A stretch of DNA of 27,630 nucleotides from a virus: positions 1-27,630 of IMG/VR virus record IMGVR_UViG_3300037089_000362; one strand, given 5' to 3'. Below the pieces are notes generated by a model. The model was not told where the DNA came from. It made no database searches and saw only the letters and a list, made by a program, of their open reading frames with translations. Position numbers and translations under genes: made by a program. The first letter of the stretch is position 1; each line of letters starts with the position of its first letter. Below, piece by piece: positions 8,180-16,121 of this stretch.

Positions 8180-10972
8180 ATGGCAGATATAACACCGGAT
8201 ATTAATACACAGCAATATGGCCCCTCATCGGTAGATACTGGTGGAAATATTCCACAAACTACTACAGATGCACCTAATCCCGATTATACTCAATACAATA
8301 AAGATGTCCCTGCTATTCAAGCAGAAGGTCAAGGAATTGCCCCTCAAGGACAACCTGCACCACAGGCTCAACCTCAGGCACCACAGCCTCAACAGCCTAA
8401 TCAAGCTCCAGAAGGATTACGTCCAGTTACCTCTTCTACTCCAACAGAACAACATCCATCTGTTCAACGTGCAGGATGGGTTCATGATGTAGCTGAGACT
8501 TTATCTGGTGGGCCTCGATATAAGTATGATGTTGACCCTAATACAGGAGAGATGAAGAAAACTCCAGTTCCGGTTAGTGGTAAGCATCTCGCACTAGCAA
8601 TCGCGTTAGAAGCACTACAAGGCAGTTTAACTGGTTTAGCCGCTGGTAGAGGTAAAGGGCCGGGTGCCGCTGGTGCCGCTGCTATGGCACAACAGCAAGC
8701 ACAGCAACAGAAGATTAAAGAACAGGCACAGCGTGAAGCCAGTGACAATTATGCTCGTGGTGCAGCTATTGCTGAAACCAATATGCGTATGATTCGTAAT
8801 GAGCAAATTAGCGCACAAGCTGACTCTGAATTACAACAAAAAGATGTTGATAGAATGGCTCCTGTCATGAAAGATTTGCAGGATGGTGGGCATATTAAAC
8901 AACTTGGGATCACTGATGCTCAAGCTAAGGCAATGTTAGCAGATAAGAAATTAAATATTACCTCTGACATGTTGATTCCATATGCAGTGGCCGAAGAAAA
9001 AGACGCAAGCGGAAATCCAGTAAAAACAATTCATGGAGTCCCAAAGTTTCAAAAATTATATGCATTAGCTGATCCATTGGCAGATGTTACACTTCCTCCT
9101 GAAATACTACAAAAAGCATATGACTATAAACTTACAGGTTTTGTAAATCCTAACACTGGTGAACCTTTACCGTTATCCCCCGATCTACAACTAAGAGCAC
9201 ATCAGGTTGTAGGAGTTGCAGGAAAAATTAGATCATATGAGTTAACGCAAGCTGCTGTTGATGGACAAGATGCTGGAAACGTCCATACATTACATTCTGG
9301 AACTAATCCTGCTAATGCTACGATTGAAGCTCCAACAGGGGCTACATTAATTAAAGACCCTGCTTTAGCCGACATTAATGACAAAGCTGCCACTTCTCAT
9401 GATTTAAACCCTGCTATATTAGCAGCGGTAGCACAACAAGAATCGAGTGGGAACACTAAAGTAGCAGATAGTAAACCAAATAAAGAAGGTGTATATGCTG
9501 TTGGGCCTTATCAAGTAACTCCCGGAACAGCAAAACAGTTTACTAATCCTGATACTGGAAAACCATATACTGAGACTGAAATTCGTGACCCCAAAACTAA
9601 CGCCACTGTAGCAGCACAATATCTGAGCAATTTGATTAAATCAAATGCTGGAGATGTTCATAAAGCATTAGTTATGTATCATGGTGCCCCTGCTGATGTT
9701 TTAGGGGTTACAGGTGAAGCATATGCCAATCAAGTAATGGCTAAAATTCCACAAGGAGCAACTCCTATTGCTGCGCCAACAGAACCTGCGCCTAAAATTC
9801 CCTCATTACAAGATGCTGTCAATAAGGGTCTTATTTTATCTAAAGATATTGACACTCTTAATGGAAAACTCTTTGGTGCTGCAACTTTATTAGATGGACA
9901 AATGAGTGTCAAAGACATTGCAGCAATGGCAGAGAAACAAAAAGCTGATCCTGATTCTGTAGGTCGTTTAATGAGTTGGTTAGGGCCGAAAATTGATTGG
10001 GCCAATAAACAGTATGAAGAGCGACAACTTAGTATTAAAGGTGGTGCAGCGGTACAAAAAGCAGAGGATATTCAACAAGGTAAAGATAAAGCACAACTTG
10101 CATTAGATAAACAGGCTGCTGGTTTCTTAGAGCCTCCTACGAACTTTACCTTTGATCCTAATATTATGAACATGACTATGCCTCAAGCAAAAGCTGCTTT
10201 ACAAGCAAAAGGTGTTCAAATTCCTGATAATTTTTCTGATCTTTATCAAACTGCTCATTATAAATCTGATTCTGCTGATCTTACCCCTCGTGTATATAAA
10301 GGGGTTAGTGGTGTGTTGGGTATGAATAGAACTATGGGCAAAACCTATATTGATAACTTTCTAAACGATAACTATCAAGAAGGTAATTATAAGATTAGAA
10401 ATGAATTTCTAAATACACTACGCCCTACTGGAACTGGTTCAGGGCCGGGAGCTACTATTTACAATGGTGGAGTTGCAGGACAACACTTAGACCTAGCAGA
10501 ACGTTTATTTAAAAATATGAATAATAGACAGTCTCCTGTTTGGAATGAAGCTGCAAATGTGTTTGGTAAGAAGATTCTCGGTCAAGCAGCACCCGCAGTT
10601 TATGACACTGTTGCCACTCAGTTAGCAAATGAATCTTCTAAGGTTACTACGGGAAGCAGTACAATTACTGACACTGCTGTTGAACATATTCGTGAGAATC
10701 TGAAAAACTCGATGTCACCAGAAACGGCTCGTGAAAACTTAGAAGCTTTGATGTATCTAATGCAACCAAGATTTTCAGCTATTGCAAATGATGCAAAAGG
10801 ATGGGATGCCACAAATGAATATAGACGTTATGTTGATCCTAATTTAGTTAAAGTTTACGCAAAGCACGATATTCCATTTCCGGGTTATGGTAAATTGTTC
10901 TATAGCCCAAGTGCAGACCAAGTTTGGGAATCACAAACTGGCGACAAAAAAGATGCAAAGCTGTTACAATAA
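8180..10972 (+). CDS. Internal virion protein with SLT lytic transglycosylase domain
   Basis: A 930-aa ejection-protein candidate that would cut peptidoglycan during DNA entry. Residues ~55-80 are a Pro/Gln linker. A hydrophobic Ala/Leu segment (~135-155) leads into an Ala/Gln helix. An SLT domain lies at ~395-545: catalytic Glu421 in AAVAQQESSG, the core YAVGPYQVTPGTAKQF, then AAQYLSNLIK and ALVMYHGAP. The rest is helical and matches nothing I recognise. T7 gp16 also carries an SLT domain, though at its N-terminus, so this is an analogue by architecture. It starts 2 nt after the upstream stop, with AAGGAT ahead of the ATG. Confidence 0.85.
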   Translation: MADITPDINTQQYGPSSVDTGGNIPQTTTDAPNPDYTQYNKDVPAIQAEGQGIAPQGQPAPQAQPQAPQPQQPNQAPEGLRPVTSSTPTEQHPSVQRAGWVHDVAETLSGGPRYKYDVDPNTGEMKKTPVPVSGKHLALAIALEALQGSLTGLAAGRGKGPGAAGAAAMAQQQAQQQKIKEQAQREASDNYARGAAIAETNMRMIRNEQISAQADSELQQKDVDRMAPVMKDLQDGGHIKQLGITDAQAKAMLADKKLNITSDMLIPYAVAEEKDASGNPVKTIHGVPKFQKLYALADPLADVTLPPEILQKAYDYKLTGFVNPNTGEPLPLSPDLQLRAHQVVGVAGKIRSYELTQAAVDGQDAGNVHTLHSGTNPANATIEAPTGATLIKDPALADINDKAATSHDLNPAILAAVAQQESSGNTKVADSKPNKEGVYAVGPYQVTPGTAKQFTNPDTGKPYTETEIRDPKTNATVAAQYLSNLIKSNAGDVHKALVMYHGAPADVLGVTGEAYANQVMAKIPQGATPIAAPTEPAPKIPSLQDAVNKGLILSKDIDTLNGKLFGAATLLDGQMSVKDIAAMAEKQKADPDSVGRLMSWLGPKIDWANKQYEERQLSIKGGAAVQKAEDIQQGKDKAQLALDKQAAGFLEPPTNFTFDPNIMNMTMPQAKAALQAKGVQIPDNFSDLYQTAHYKSDSADLTPRVYKGVSGVLGMNRTMGKTYIDNFLNDNYQEGNYKIRNEFLNTLRPTGTGSGPGATIYNGGVAGQHLDLAERLFKNMNNRQSPVWNEAANVFGKKILGQAAPAVYDTVATQLANESSKVTTGSSTITDTAVEHIRENLKNSMSPETARENLEALMYLMQPRFSAIANDAKGWDATNEYRRYVDPNLVKVYAKHDIPFPGYGKLFYSPSADQVWESQTGDKKDAKLLQ

Positions 10973-10979
10973 GGAATAA

Positions 10980-13100
10980 ATGGCTGATACTAACACACAA
11001 ATGCCGAACGATTTACAAGCAGTGGGCGGACAATCTGCTTCTCCATCACAAATTCCTAATGATGCCCAAGAAGTAGGTACTGGAACACTAAAGACCGCTT
11101 CTATGGATACTGGTATAGGCCCAAGTCCTGCTCAAGCATTATTTGGACAAGTTAAAGACCTTGGGGTTGGCGCAGCAAAAGGTCTAGAAAGCACCATTGA
11201 AGGTGGTGGGCATTTAATTAGAAGCGCCTTAGGTATGCCGCAAGTTAATGATCTAAACCGACCAGAGCTTCAACCACAAAATACTGGTGAAAAAATTGGG
11301 TATGGCGGCGAAACGTTAACTGAGTTTGTACTAGGTGACGAGGCTTTAAAAGGGTTATCACAATCAGAAAAACTTTTACAAGCTGCTAAGACGATGAAGA
11401 TTCTTGAAAATTCTCCTAAGACAATTGCTGCTTTACGTATTGGTGCTAATGCATTACGCGCTGGAACTGTACAAGGTGCTCAAACCTTAGTACGCAGCGG
11501 TGGAGATACAGGAGAGGCTGTTAAATCTGGTGGAGAAATGGCTGCCATTGCTGCTCCATTAGGTGTGATTGGAGAAGCTGCTGGTGCATTTGGAAAAGGA
11601 ATTACTAAGGGAGTACAAGGTGCTGAAAATTTAACGGAAGCTGCACAGAACGCCGCATCCACGCCAGTAGTACGTCAATCTATTTCTGACGCTATAGATA
11701 CTTCTGAAAAGAATCTTCATGCGAATTATGAGAATACCATCAAAGGTTTTAAAACACAATTAGCAGGACAAGAATTAGACCCTGTTGATAAGACATTACC
11801 AATTTCTCAACGCGCCACTGAATTGCTTCAAAAGCCTATACCAGAAGAACACGAGTTGGTTACTGATGTAAAAAATATGCGTGGAGATAAACTAGACGCT
11901 CAAACACGCAATATTTTAGAAAAAGCATCTTCTGGTTATAGTGAACCTGTAGATTTAGGCAAAGAGATTAAAATTAAACTTCCTAAAGGAACAGGTGCCA
12001 CAGAAGAAGGTGGGTTACCGGGACAAACTATTGATAGTGTTACTACAAATAAATACCAATATTGGGATGGAAAACGTTTTTCAACAGACCCTGTAACTGG
12101 AAATGACCTCATAGATTTATCTAAATTGAACCCTGAGAAGATAGATTTTACCAACGGAACTTATCGTGGAGCAGTTCCTGAGGATGCTATTATTAAAAAG
12201 TTGTCCCCTTATAATGTTGACAATCTTATAGACTTAAGACAGCAAGTTCGTGCTGCTGCTTCTGAATATCCTTATGGTGATGTTAATGCTCGTGTATTAA
12301 AACGATTTTTAGGAAGCATTGATGATACTATTGGCAGATTGACAGATAAGCAGGGTGGTACAATTACAAATGAGTATAATGCTTTGAAAGCTGATTATAA
12401 ATCAAAAATAGGAATTTATGATGACCCCATTGTAGACAATCTAAGACAAGGAAAATATGGGGATGCAGCGAAGGAGGCAATGTCTCCTGCAAACAAACGA
12501 GCACCTATATTAACTAACTTACGTACTATTTTGGGTGACCAAGAGATGGATAAATTTAGCAACAATGTTTTTGGTCGCTTATTAAATAACTCATTAGGCC
12601 CACACGGTGAGGCTAATCCTGCACGATTGCTGGAAAATTGGGGAAAGATTCCGCCTGAAAGCAGGGAAGCATTATTCAATCAAGGTGTTCCTAAACAAAC
12701 AATTGGTGCTTTAATGCAAGATGCTAACTCTGCTAGAACTTTACAATATCTTAGTCGTGCTGGTGTAATAGGCCCATTAGTTGCTAGTGGCCCAATGTTA
12801 TACCATTTGGGTGTAATTGGCCCCATGTTATTAGCGGGAGAAGCAGGAGCACTTGGAACAGCCGCAATCACTAAATATGGTGGAGTGCGTACCTTAATTG
12901 ATTATATTGCTGATCATCCTAAAATGTGGAAAACTTGGGGAATGTTAGGAAAAGGATTACAATCAGGTAATGCTGCTGGAGGAACGGTCGGCACTGCTAT
13001 CAAAGGCGCTATAGGACAAGCAGTTACTGGTGCGAACCAACCCCCAAGCAATCAGGCGAAACGTACTGTATACGCTGGAGCCTCTGGATTGGGGCAATAG
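10980..13100 (+). CDS. Large internal virion protein candidate
   Basis: The 706-aa product begins with MAD, like its upstream neighbour, and repeats the short motif PNDLQAVG / PNDAQEVG (~9-16 and ~26-33), a type of N-terminal repeat seen in phage internal proteins. Ala/Gly-rich helical regions follow (~50-230). The centre is mixed and charged (~230-560). Near the C-terminus a hydrophobic stretch (GVIGPLVASGPML and GVIGPMLLAGEAG, ~590-625) could span a membrane. It is the last gene of the virion run and ends before a promoter region. It is probably the third ejection-complex protein, by position. AAGGA precedes the ATG. Confidence 0.65.
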   Translation: MADTNTQMPNDLQAVGGQSASPSQIPNDAQEVGTGTLKTASMDTGIGPSPAQALFGQVKDLGVGAAKGLESTIEGGGHLIRSALGMPQVNDLNRPELQPQNTGEKIGYGGETLTEFVLGDEALKGLSQSEKLLQAAKTMKILENSPKTIAALRIGANALRAGTVQGAQTLVRSGGDTGEAVKSGGEMAAIAAPLGVIGEAAGAFGKGITKGVQGAENLTEAAQNAASTPVVRQSISDAIDTSEKNLHANYENTIKGFKTQLAGQELDPVDKTLPISQRATELLQKPIPEEHELVTDVKNMRGDKLDAQTRNILEKASSGYSEPVDLGKEIKIKLPKGTGATEEGGLPGQTIDSVTTNKYQYWDGKRFSTDPVTGNDLIDLSKLNPEKIDFTNGTYRGAVPEDAIIKKLSPYNVDNLIDLRQQVRAAASEYPYGDVNARVLKRFLGSIDDTIGRLTDKQGGTITNEYNALKADYKSKIGIYDDPIVDNLRQGKYGDAAKEAMSPANKRAPILTNLRTILGDQEMDKFSNNVFGRLLNNSLGPHGEANPARLLENWGKIPPESREALFNQGVPKQTIGALMQDANSARTLQYLSRAGVIGPLVASGPMLYHLGVIGPMLLAGEAGALGTAAITKYGGVRTLIDYIADHPKMWKTWGMLGKGLQSGNAAGGTVGTAIKGAIGQAVTGANQPPSNQAKRTVYAGASGLGQ

Positions 13101-13102
13101 GC

Positions 13103-13132
13103 TTGACCAGCTACAACCTGTTGTGGTAATAT
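13103..13132 (+). promoter_or_regulatory. Sigma-70-like promoter with extended -10, predicted leaderless
   Basis: TTGACC (13103-13108), an 18-nt spacer ending in TGG, then TAATAT (13127-13132). The -10 is followed by 6 nt and an ATG at 13139, so transcription should begin at or next to the start codon. No Shine-Dalgarno is present. The same geometry occurs at 20619-20654 and, on the minus strand, at 26346-26311. Confidence 0.5.
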
Positions 13133-13138
13133 AAGAGT

Positions 13139-13291
13139 ATGAAACCTTATCAATATCCAGAACTTCAAGAGAATCAACACGATAGTGGCATACTTGACAA
13201 CAAATGGTTTTTTCTATATACTAAAGAATACCGTGTAAGAAAAGGATTGCACGTATTTTGTCATAATAGTTACTGTAAAATGTGCAATTAG
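13139..13291 (+). CDS. 50-aa protein, function unknown
   Basis: A small open frame filling most of the gap between the last virion gene and the lysis-like cassette. It begins MKPYQYPELQ and ends HVFCHNSYCKMCN. Three cysteines (41, 46, 49) near the end could bind metal together with the neighbouring His. No Shine-Dalgarno precedes the ATG, but an extended -10 promoter sits exactly 6 nt upstream, which supports translation of a leaderless message. A second strong promoter (13194-13222) lies inside it, and its TAG stop touches the ribosome-binding site of the next gene. The alternative is that this stretch is only a regulatory region. Confidence 0.5.
   Translation: MKPYQYPELQENQHDSGILDNKWFFLYTKEYRVRKGLHVFCHNSYCKMCN
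13194..13222 (+). promoter_or_regulatory. Near-consensus sigma-70 promoter for the lysis-like cassette
   Basis: TTGACA (13194-13199), exactly 17 nt, then TATACT (13217-13222). A start near 13229 would leave a leader of about 80 nt carrying two purine-rich ribosome-binding sites (AGGAGG at 13290-13295 and AAGGAG at 13299-13304) ahead of the ATG at 13311. It lies inside the 50-aa open frame. Confidence 0.7.
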
Positions 13292-13310
13292 GAGGGAAAA
13301 GGAGAAAATC

Positions 13311-13721
13311 ATGCTCCGCGTAGATGATTTCCAAAAGAGCCAATTGGTTCTAATAGCATATAAATATTCTCTAATGTACGGGCAAGGTGGACATCTTTTA
13401 GCAGAGATTATTATGTCCTGCATTATGAACCGTGTAAAAAGAGGTTGGGGGACACTATTAGAAGTAATAGATAGAATCCCAATGTATACTGCTGAAAATG
13501 AAGTGCCTACAGGAACCCCGCTTGTTTGGGAGCCTACGTTTCTCAAGCTGCTTCATTCTGTAGAGGGGATTTTTGATGGTACATTAGACACAGCAAAAGG
13601 TGGTTTATATTGGGCCGATTTGCGGCACATAGAAACTGATTTTTTTATAAACAAAATCCTAGCTAATCCTGAGGAACATCCTAGAATAGTAGATATGAAC
13701 AGTTTTGCAGTATTTCGTTAA
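13311..13721 (+). CDS. SleB-like cell-wall hydrolase candidate (putative endolysin)
   Basis: The 136-aa product resembles the SleB / Hydrolase_2 pattern: LLAEIIMSCIMNRVKRGWGT (~29-48) corresponds to the helix ending in NRV, and the C-terminal half has GGLYWADLRHIE where the family has G-A-xxF/Y. The Glu expected in the family's FEAR motif is not visible in the aligned segment (KYSLMYGQGG), so activity is uncertain. It is the first gene behind a strong promoter, has an AGGAGG/AAGGAG ribosome site, and precedes two small membrane proteins, which fits a lysis cassette. It could also be a virion peptidoglycan-binding protein. Confidence 0.5.
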   Translation: MLRVDDFQKSQLVLIAYKYSLMYGQGGHLLAEIIMSCIMNRVKRGWGTLLEVIDRIPMYTAENEVPTGTPLVWEPTFLKLLHSVEGIFDGTLDTAKGGLYWADLRHIETDFFINKILANPEEHPRIVDMNSFAVFR

Positions 13722-13757
13722 CTAACATTGAATCTGGAGGGATTCAAAGGAGAATAT

Positions 13758-14033
13758 ATGAATTCCTTCATTATGGCTGTATACAATTTTATTAACTTAC
13801 ATCCTTTAGGAAGTGCCTTTATAGCAGCAACATTCGTAGCTTCTTTACCTAAACCGGGAGCACCATGGACATTCTATGAAGTTATTTATAAATTCTTGAA
13901 TGGTATTGCTGCTAATTTACCTGAGAAGAAATCGGTTGTACAAACTGAGACTATTACCGATAAAGGTGTAGTAACCACTAAAACTAATACCTCTATAGAT
14001 GCTAATTTGTCTCCATTAGTGGGAGGTAAATAA
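13758..14033 (+). CDS. Small membrane protein, holin-like
   Basis: The 91-aa product has one hydrophobic segment (LGSAFIAATFVASLP, ~17-31) after a short N-terminus, then an amphipathic helix (WTFYEVIYKFLNGIAANLP) and a polar Thr-rich tail. I start it at the ATG preceded by AAAGGAGA, not at an upstream TTG (13728). Its stop overlaps the ATG of a second membrane protein (TAATG), so the two are probably coupled. Position next to a hydrolase candidate suggests holin or antiholin; no family is recognised. Confidence 0.6.
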   Translation: MNSFIMAVYNFINLHPLGSAFIAATFVASLPKPGAPWTFYEVIYKFLNGIAANLPEKKSVVQTETITDKGVVTTKTNTSIDANLSPLVGGK

Positions 14034-14332
14034 TGTGGCTACATAATGTTTTTACATTGCTTATGTTACAGGCTTCTAATATCCCGTTACATGATATTTG
14101 GGTTACTTTTTATCCTGAATTTAAGTTTTGGGGAATGATGGGAGGCATTCTTTGGACAATTTACAAGGGAATAGCGTGGGTAAAAGAGATTAAAACCAAT
14201 GATTTACAGCATATTCATCAAGGAATTATGGATATGGAAAATGGAATGAAGGAACAGACTAAAGCTATTGTAGATGAATTGAAAGAAATACGTAGTGACT
14301 TTAGAGCCTTGATGACGGCATTGATGAAATAG
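14033..14332 (+). CDS. Small membrane protein with C-terminal coiled coil, holin/antiholin-like
   Basis: The 99-aa product has an N-terminal hydrophobic stretch (WLHNVFTLLMLQ) and a clear membrane segment FWGMMGGILWTIYKGIAWV (~32-50). A charged helix with heptad-like spacing follows (DMENGMKEQTKAIVDELKEI). One or two membrane spans plus a cytoplasmic coiled coil is typical of small phage holins. It overlaps the previous membrane gene by one base and is followed, after AGGAGG, by the metallophosphoesterase. Confidence 0.6.
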   Translation: MWLHNVFTLLMLQASNIPLHDIWVTFYPEFKFWGMMGGILWTIYKGIAWVKEIKTNDLQHIHQGIMDMENGMKEQTKAIVDELKEIRSDFRALMTALMK

Positions 14333-14339
14333 GAGGAAA

Positions 14340-15107
14340 ATGGAGGAAGTTAAGAGTAAACGCTATGCTGTATTGTTTGACATTCATTACCCAAAATACC
14401 ACAAAGCAGCTTTTGGGGCTGTAATGGACTTTCTAAGTCACAACAAGATGGATGGAATTACATTAGGTGGTGACCAGTTGGATATGAATTCTATATCTCA
14501 ACATACTAAAGGAAAAGCATTATATAAACTTCCCGGTTCGTACATGCAGGATATAGAGGGATTTGATAGAGATATATTGACTCCATTAGAGTCTGTAGTA
14601 AAAACCAATCGTGTTTATATTATTGGTAATCACGAAAGGTTTGAACAGGATTTAATTGAACAGCAACCGGAACTACAAGGCACAGTTGACCATGTAAAAT
14701 GGCTACGATTAAAAGAAAGAAATTGGAAGGTTATACCATTAGGACATTGTTCTAAATTGGGACATTTAATTGTGAGCCATGGCGAGATATTATCAGAATA
14801 TGGTAATGGTGGGCAATATCCTGCAAAGAAAGCAGTGGAATTGTATGAAAATTCAATTTTATGCGGACATTCCCATGCCGCCCAAAGTTATACTAAAATC
14901 TCTCCCGTTGAGCACATTAAAAAGCATATGGGATTTATCAGTCCTAGTCTTTGTAATATAAACCCCTCTTATTTGAGAAACAAACCTGTGTCTTGGAATA
15001 CAGGGTTCAATATAGTAGAGGTTATGCCTAACGGCAATTTCTGTTTATATCAAATTATAATTACAGGGGGGAAATTTAGTTGGAATGGTGTTATTTATGG
15101 AAAATAA
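14340..15107 (+). CDS. Calcineurin-like metallophosphoesterase
   Basis: A 255-aa enzyme with the complete dimetal motif set: D14-I-H16, GGD45, G-N97-H98-E, S-H147-G and G-H177-S-H179. It should hydrolyse a phosphomonoester or phosphodiester; the substrate cannot be told from sequence. Phage members are often DNA or nucleotide phosphatases, but the lysis-cassette neighbourhood gives no clear hint. AGGAGG directly precedes the ATG. Its last 23 bases overlap the start of the HNH gene. Confidence 0.85.
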   Translation: MEEVKSKRYAVLFDIHYPKYHKAAFGAVMDFLSHNKMDGITLGGDQLDMNSISQHTKGKALYKLPGSYMQDIEGFDRDILTPLESVVKTNRVYIIGNHERFEQDLIEQQPELQGTVDHVKWLRLKERNWKVIPLGHCSKLGHLIVSHGEILSEYGNGGQYPAKKAVELYENSILCGHSHAAQSYTKISPVEHIKKHMGFISPSLCNINPSYLRNKPVSWNTGFNIVEVMPNGNFCLYQIIITGGKFSWNGVIYGK

Positions 15108-15630
15108 AGAATATGCAATCTGCCATCCCGATAGATTGTCTGCTGGTCGGGGATTGTGTGACCCCTGCTATTTGCGAGAATGGAAAAAACATCACATTGA
15201 GTGGGATAAAGAAAGAGAATTAAGGAAACACTTTTGTAAAAATTGTGATGTTACAATAGATAACACTTTGTCACACGTAAAATATGGTTGTTATCTTTGT
15301 TCAAATTGTTATAATAATAGAACAAATGAACGAAGAAAAATAAAACGACAACACGTGATAGAGCATTATGGAGGCAAATGTATTTGTTGTGGAGAGAGTT
15401 ATTTTGAATTTTTAGTATTTGACCACATTAATGGTGGCGGAACGGAGCATAGAAAAAAAATTAGTGGTGGAAATTGTACAAGTGGGACAGCCATTGTGCC
15501 ATGGATAATTAAAAATAATTATCCAAACTCTATTCAACTTCTATGCCACAATTGTAATGCGGCAAAAGAGCTTTATAATTTATGTCCTCATCAAACTATA
15601 AAGTTCAAACCAGTGGTTGGCATATGGTAA
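15085..15630 (+). CDS. HNH homing endonuclease
   Basis: A 181-aa nuclease. Zinc-binding pairs occur early (CDPC; CKNC) and at CYLCSNC. The HNH core is the classic phage form: YGGKCICCGE, then FDHINGGGTEHRK, a WIIKNNYPNS segment, and LLCHNCNAAKE. An in-frame ATG at 15097 is an alternative start; neither has a strong ribosome site. It overlaps the end of the phosphoesterase and the start of the dCMP deaminase, as expected for a mobile nuclease wedged between two host-useful genes. Confidence 0.85.
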   Translation: MVLFMENKEYAICHPDRLSAGRGLCDPCYLREWKKHHIEWDKERELRKHFCKNCDVTIDNTLSHVKYGCYLCSNCYNNRTNERRKIKRQHVIEHYGGKCICCGESYFEFLVFDHINGGGTEHRKKISGGNCTSGTAIVPWIIKNNYPNSIQLLCHNCNAAKELYNLCPHQTIKFKPVVGIW

Positions 15631-16121
15631 GTGAACGTTGGGATAGAAAGTATCTTGAATTGGCAAAACATGTTTCTATGTGGTCACATGATCCTTCAAC
15701 TAAGGTCGGAGCCATTGTAGTCAATTGGGATTATCAACAAGAGTTTATAGGATATAATGGTTTTCCTAAAGGCGTATTCGATACGCCTGAACGCTATGCC
15801 AATAGAGAACTAAAGTATCAAATGGTAGTTCATGCAGAAGTAAATGCAATACGAAAAGCTGGACACTTAGCCAAAGGTTCTACTTTATATGTTTATCCTG
15901 CATTTTCCTTACCCCCGATTTGCAATAATTGTGCTAAGAATGCTATTCAAGCTGGCATAAAGGAAGTTGTAGGATATAACCCTGATCTTAATGATGAACG
16001 AGTTAAACGCTGGTTACAATCCATTGAAGTTTCACAGACAATGTTTAAAGAGGCAGGAATCACTTGGAGAAGTTTAGATGAAGATAAAACACCTATGTGT
16101 ACTACTTTTACTATTACTTAG
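15624..16121 (+). CDS. dCMP deaminase (deoxycytidylate deaminase family)
   Basis: A 165-aa enzyme converting dCMP to dUMP, the precursor of dTMP. The zinc motif is complete: H70-A-E72 (VVHAEVNAI) and P-I-C100-N-N-C103. The N-terminal SHDPSTKVGAIVV is typical. I start it at the ATG overlapping the HNH stop region; a longer frame from 15582 would run inside the HNH gene. There is no good Shine-Dalgarno, perhaps because the HNH insertion replaced the original leader. Its 3' end overlaps the next gene by 44 nt and carries that gene's ribosome site. Confidence 0.9.
   Translation: MVSERWDRKYLELAKHVSMWSHDPSTKVGAIVVNWDYQQEFIGYNGFPKGVFDTPERYANRELKYQMVVHAEVNAIRKAGHLAKGSTLYVYPAFSLPPICNNCAKNAIQAGIKEVVGYNPDLNDERVKRWLQSIEVSQTMFKEAGITWRSLDEDKTPMCTTFTIT

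Noticed and set aside
13103-13127. Possible terminator hairpin (ACAA-CCTG-TTGT) after the last virion gene
   Set aside because: The stem is only 4-5 bp and no T-run follows; the same bases fit a promoter spacer better.
13311-13721. Firm call of the 136-aa protein as a SleB endolysin
   Set aside because: The overall pattern fits, but the expected catalytic Glu is not visible, so only a candidate call is given.
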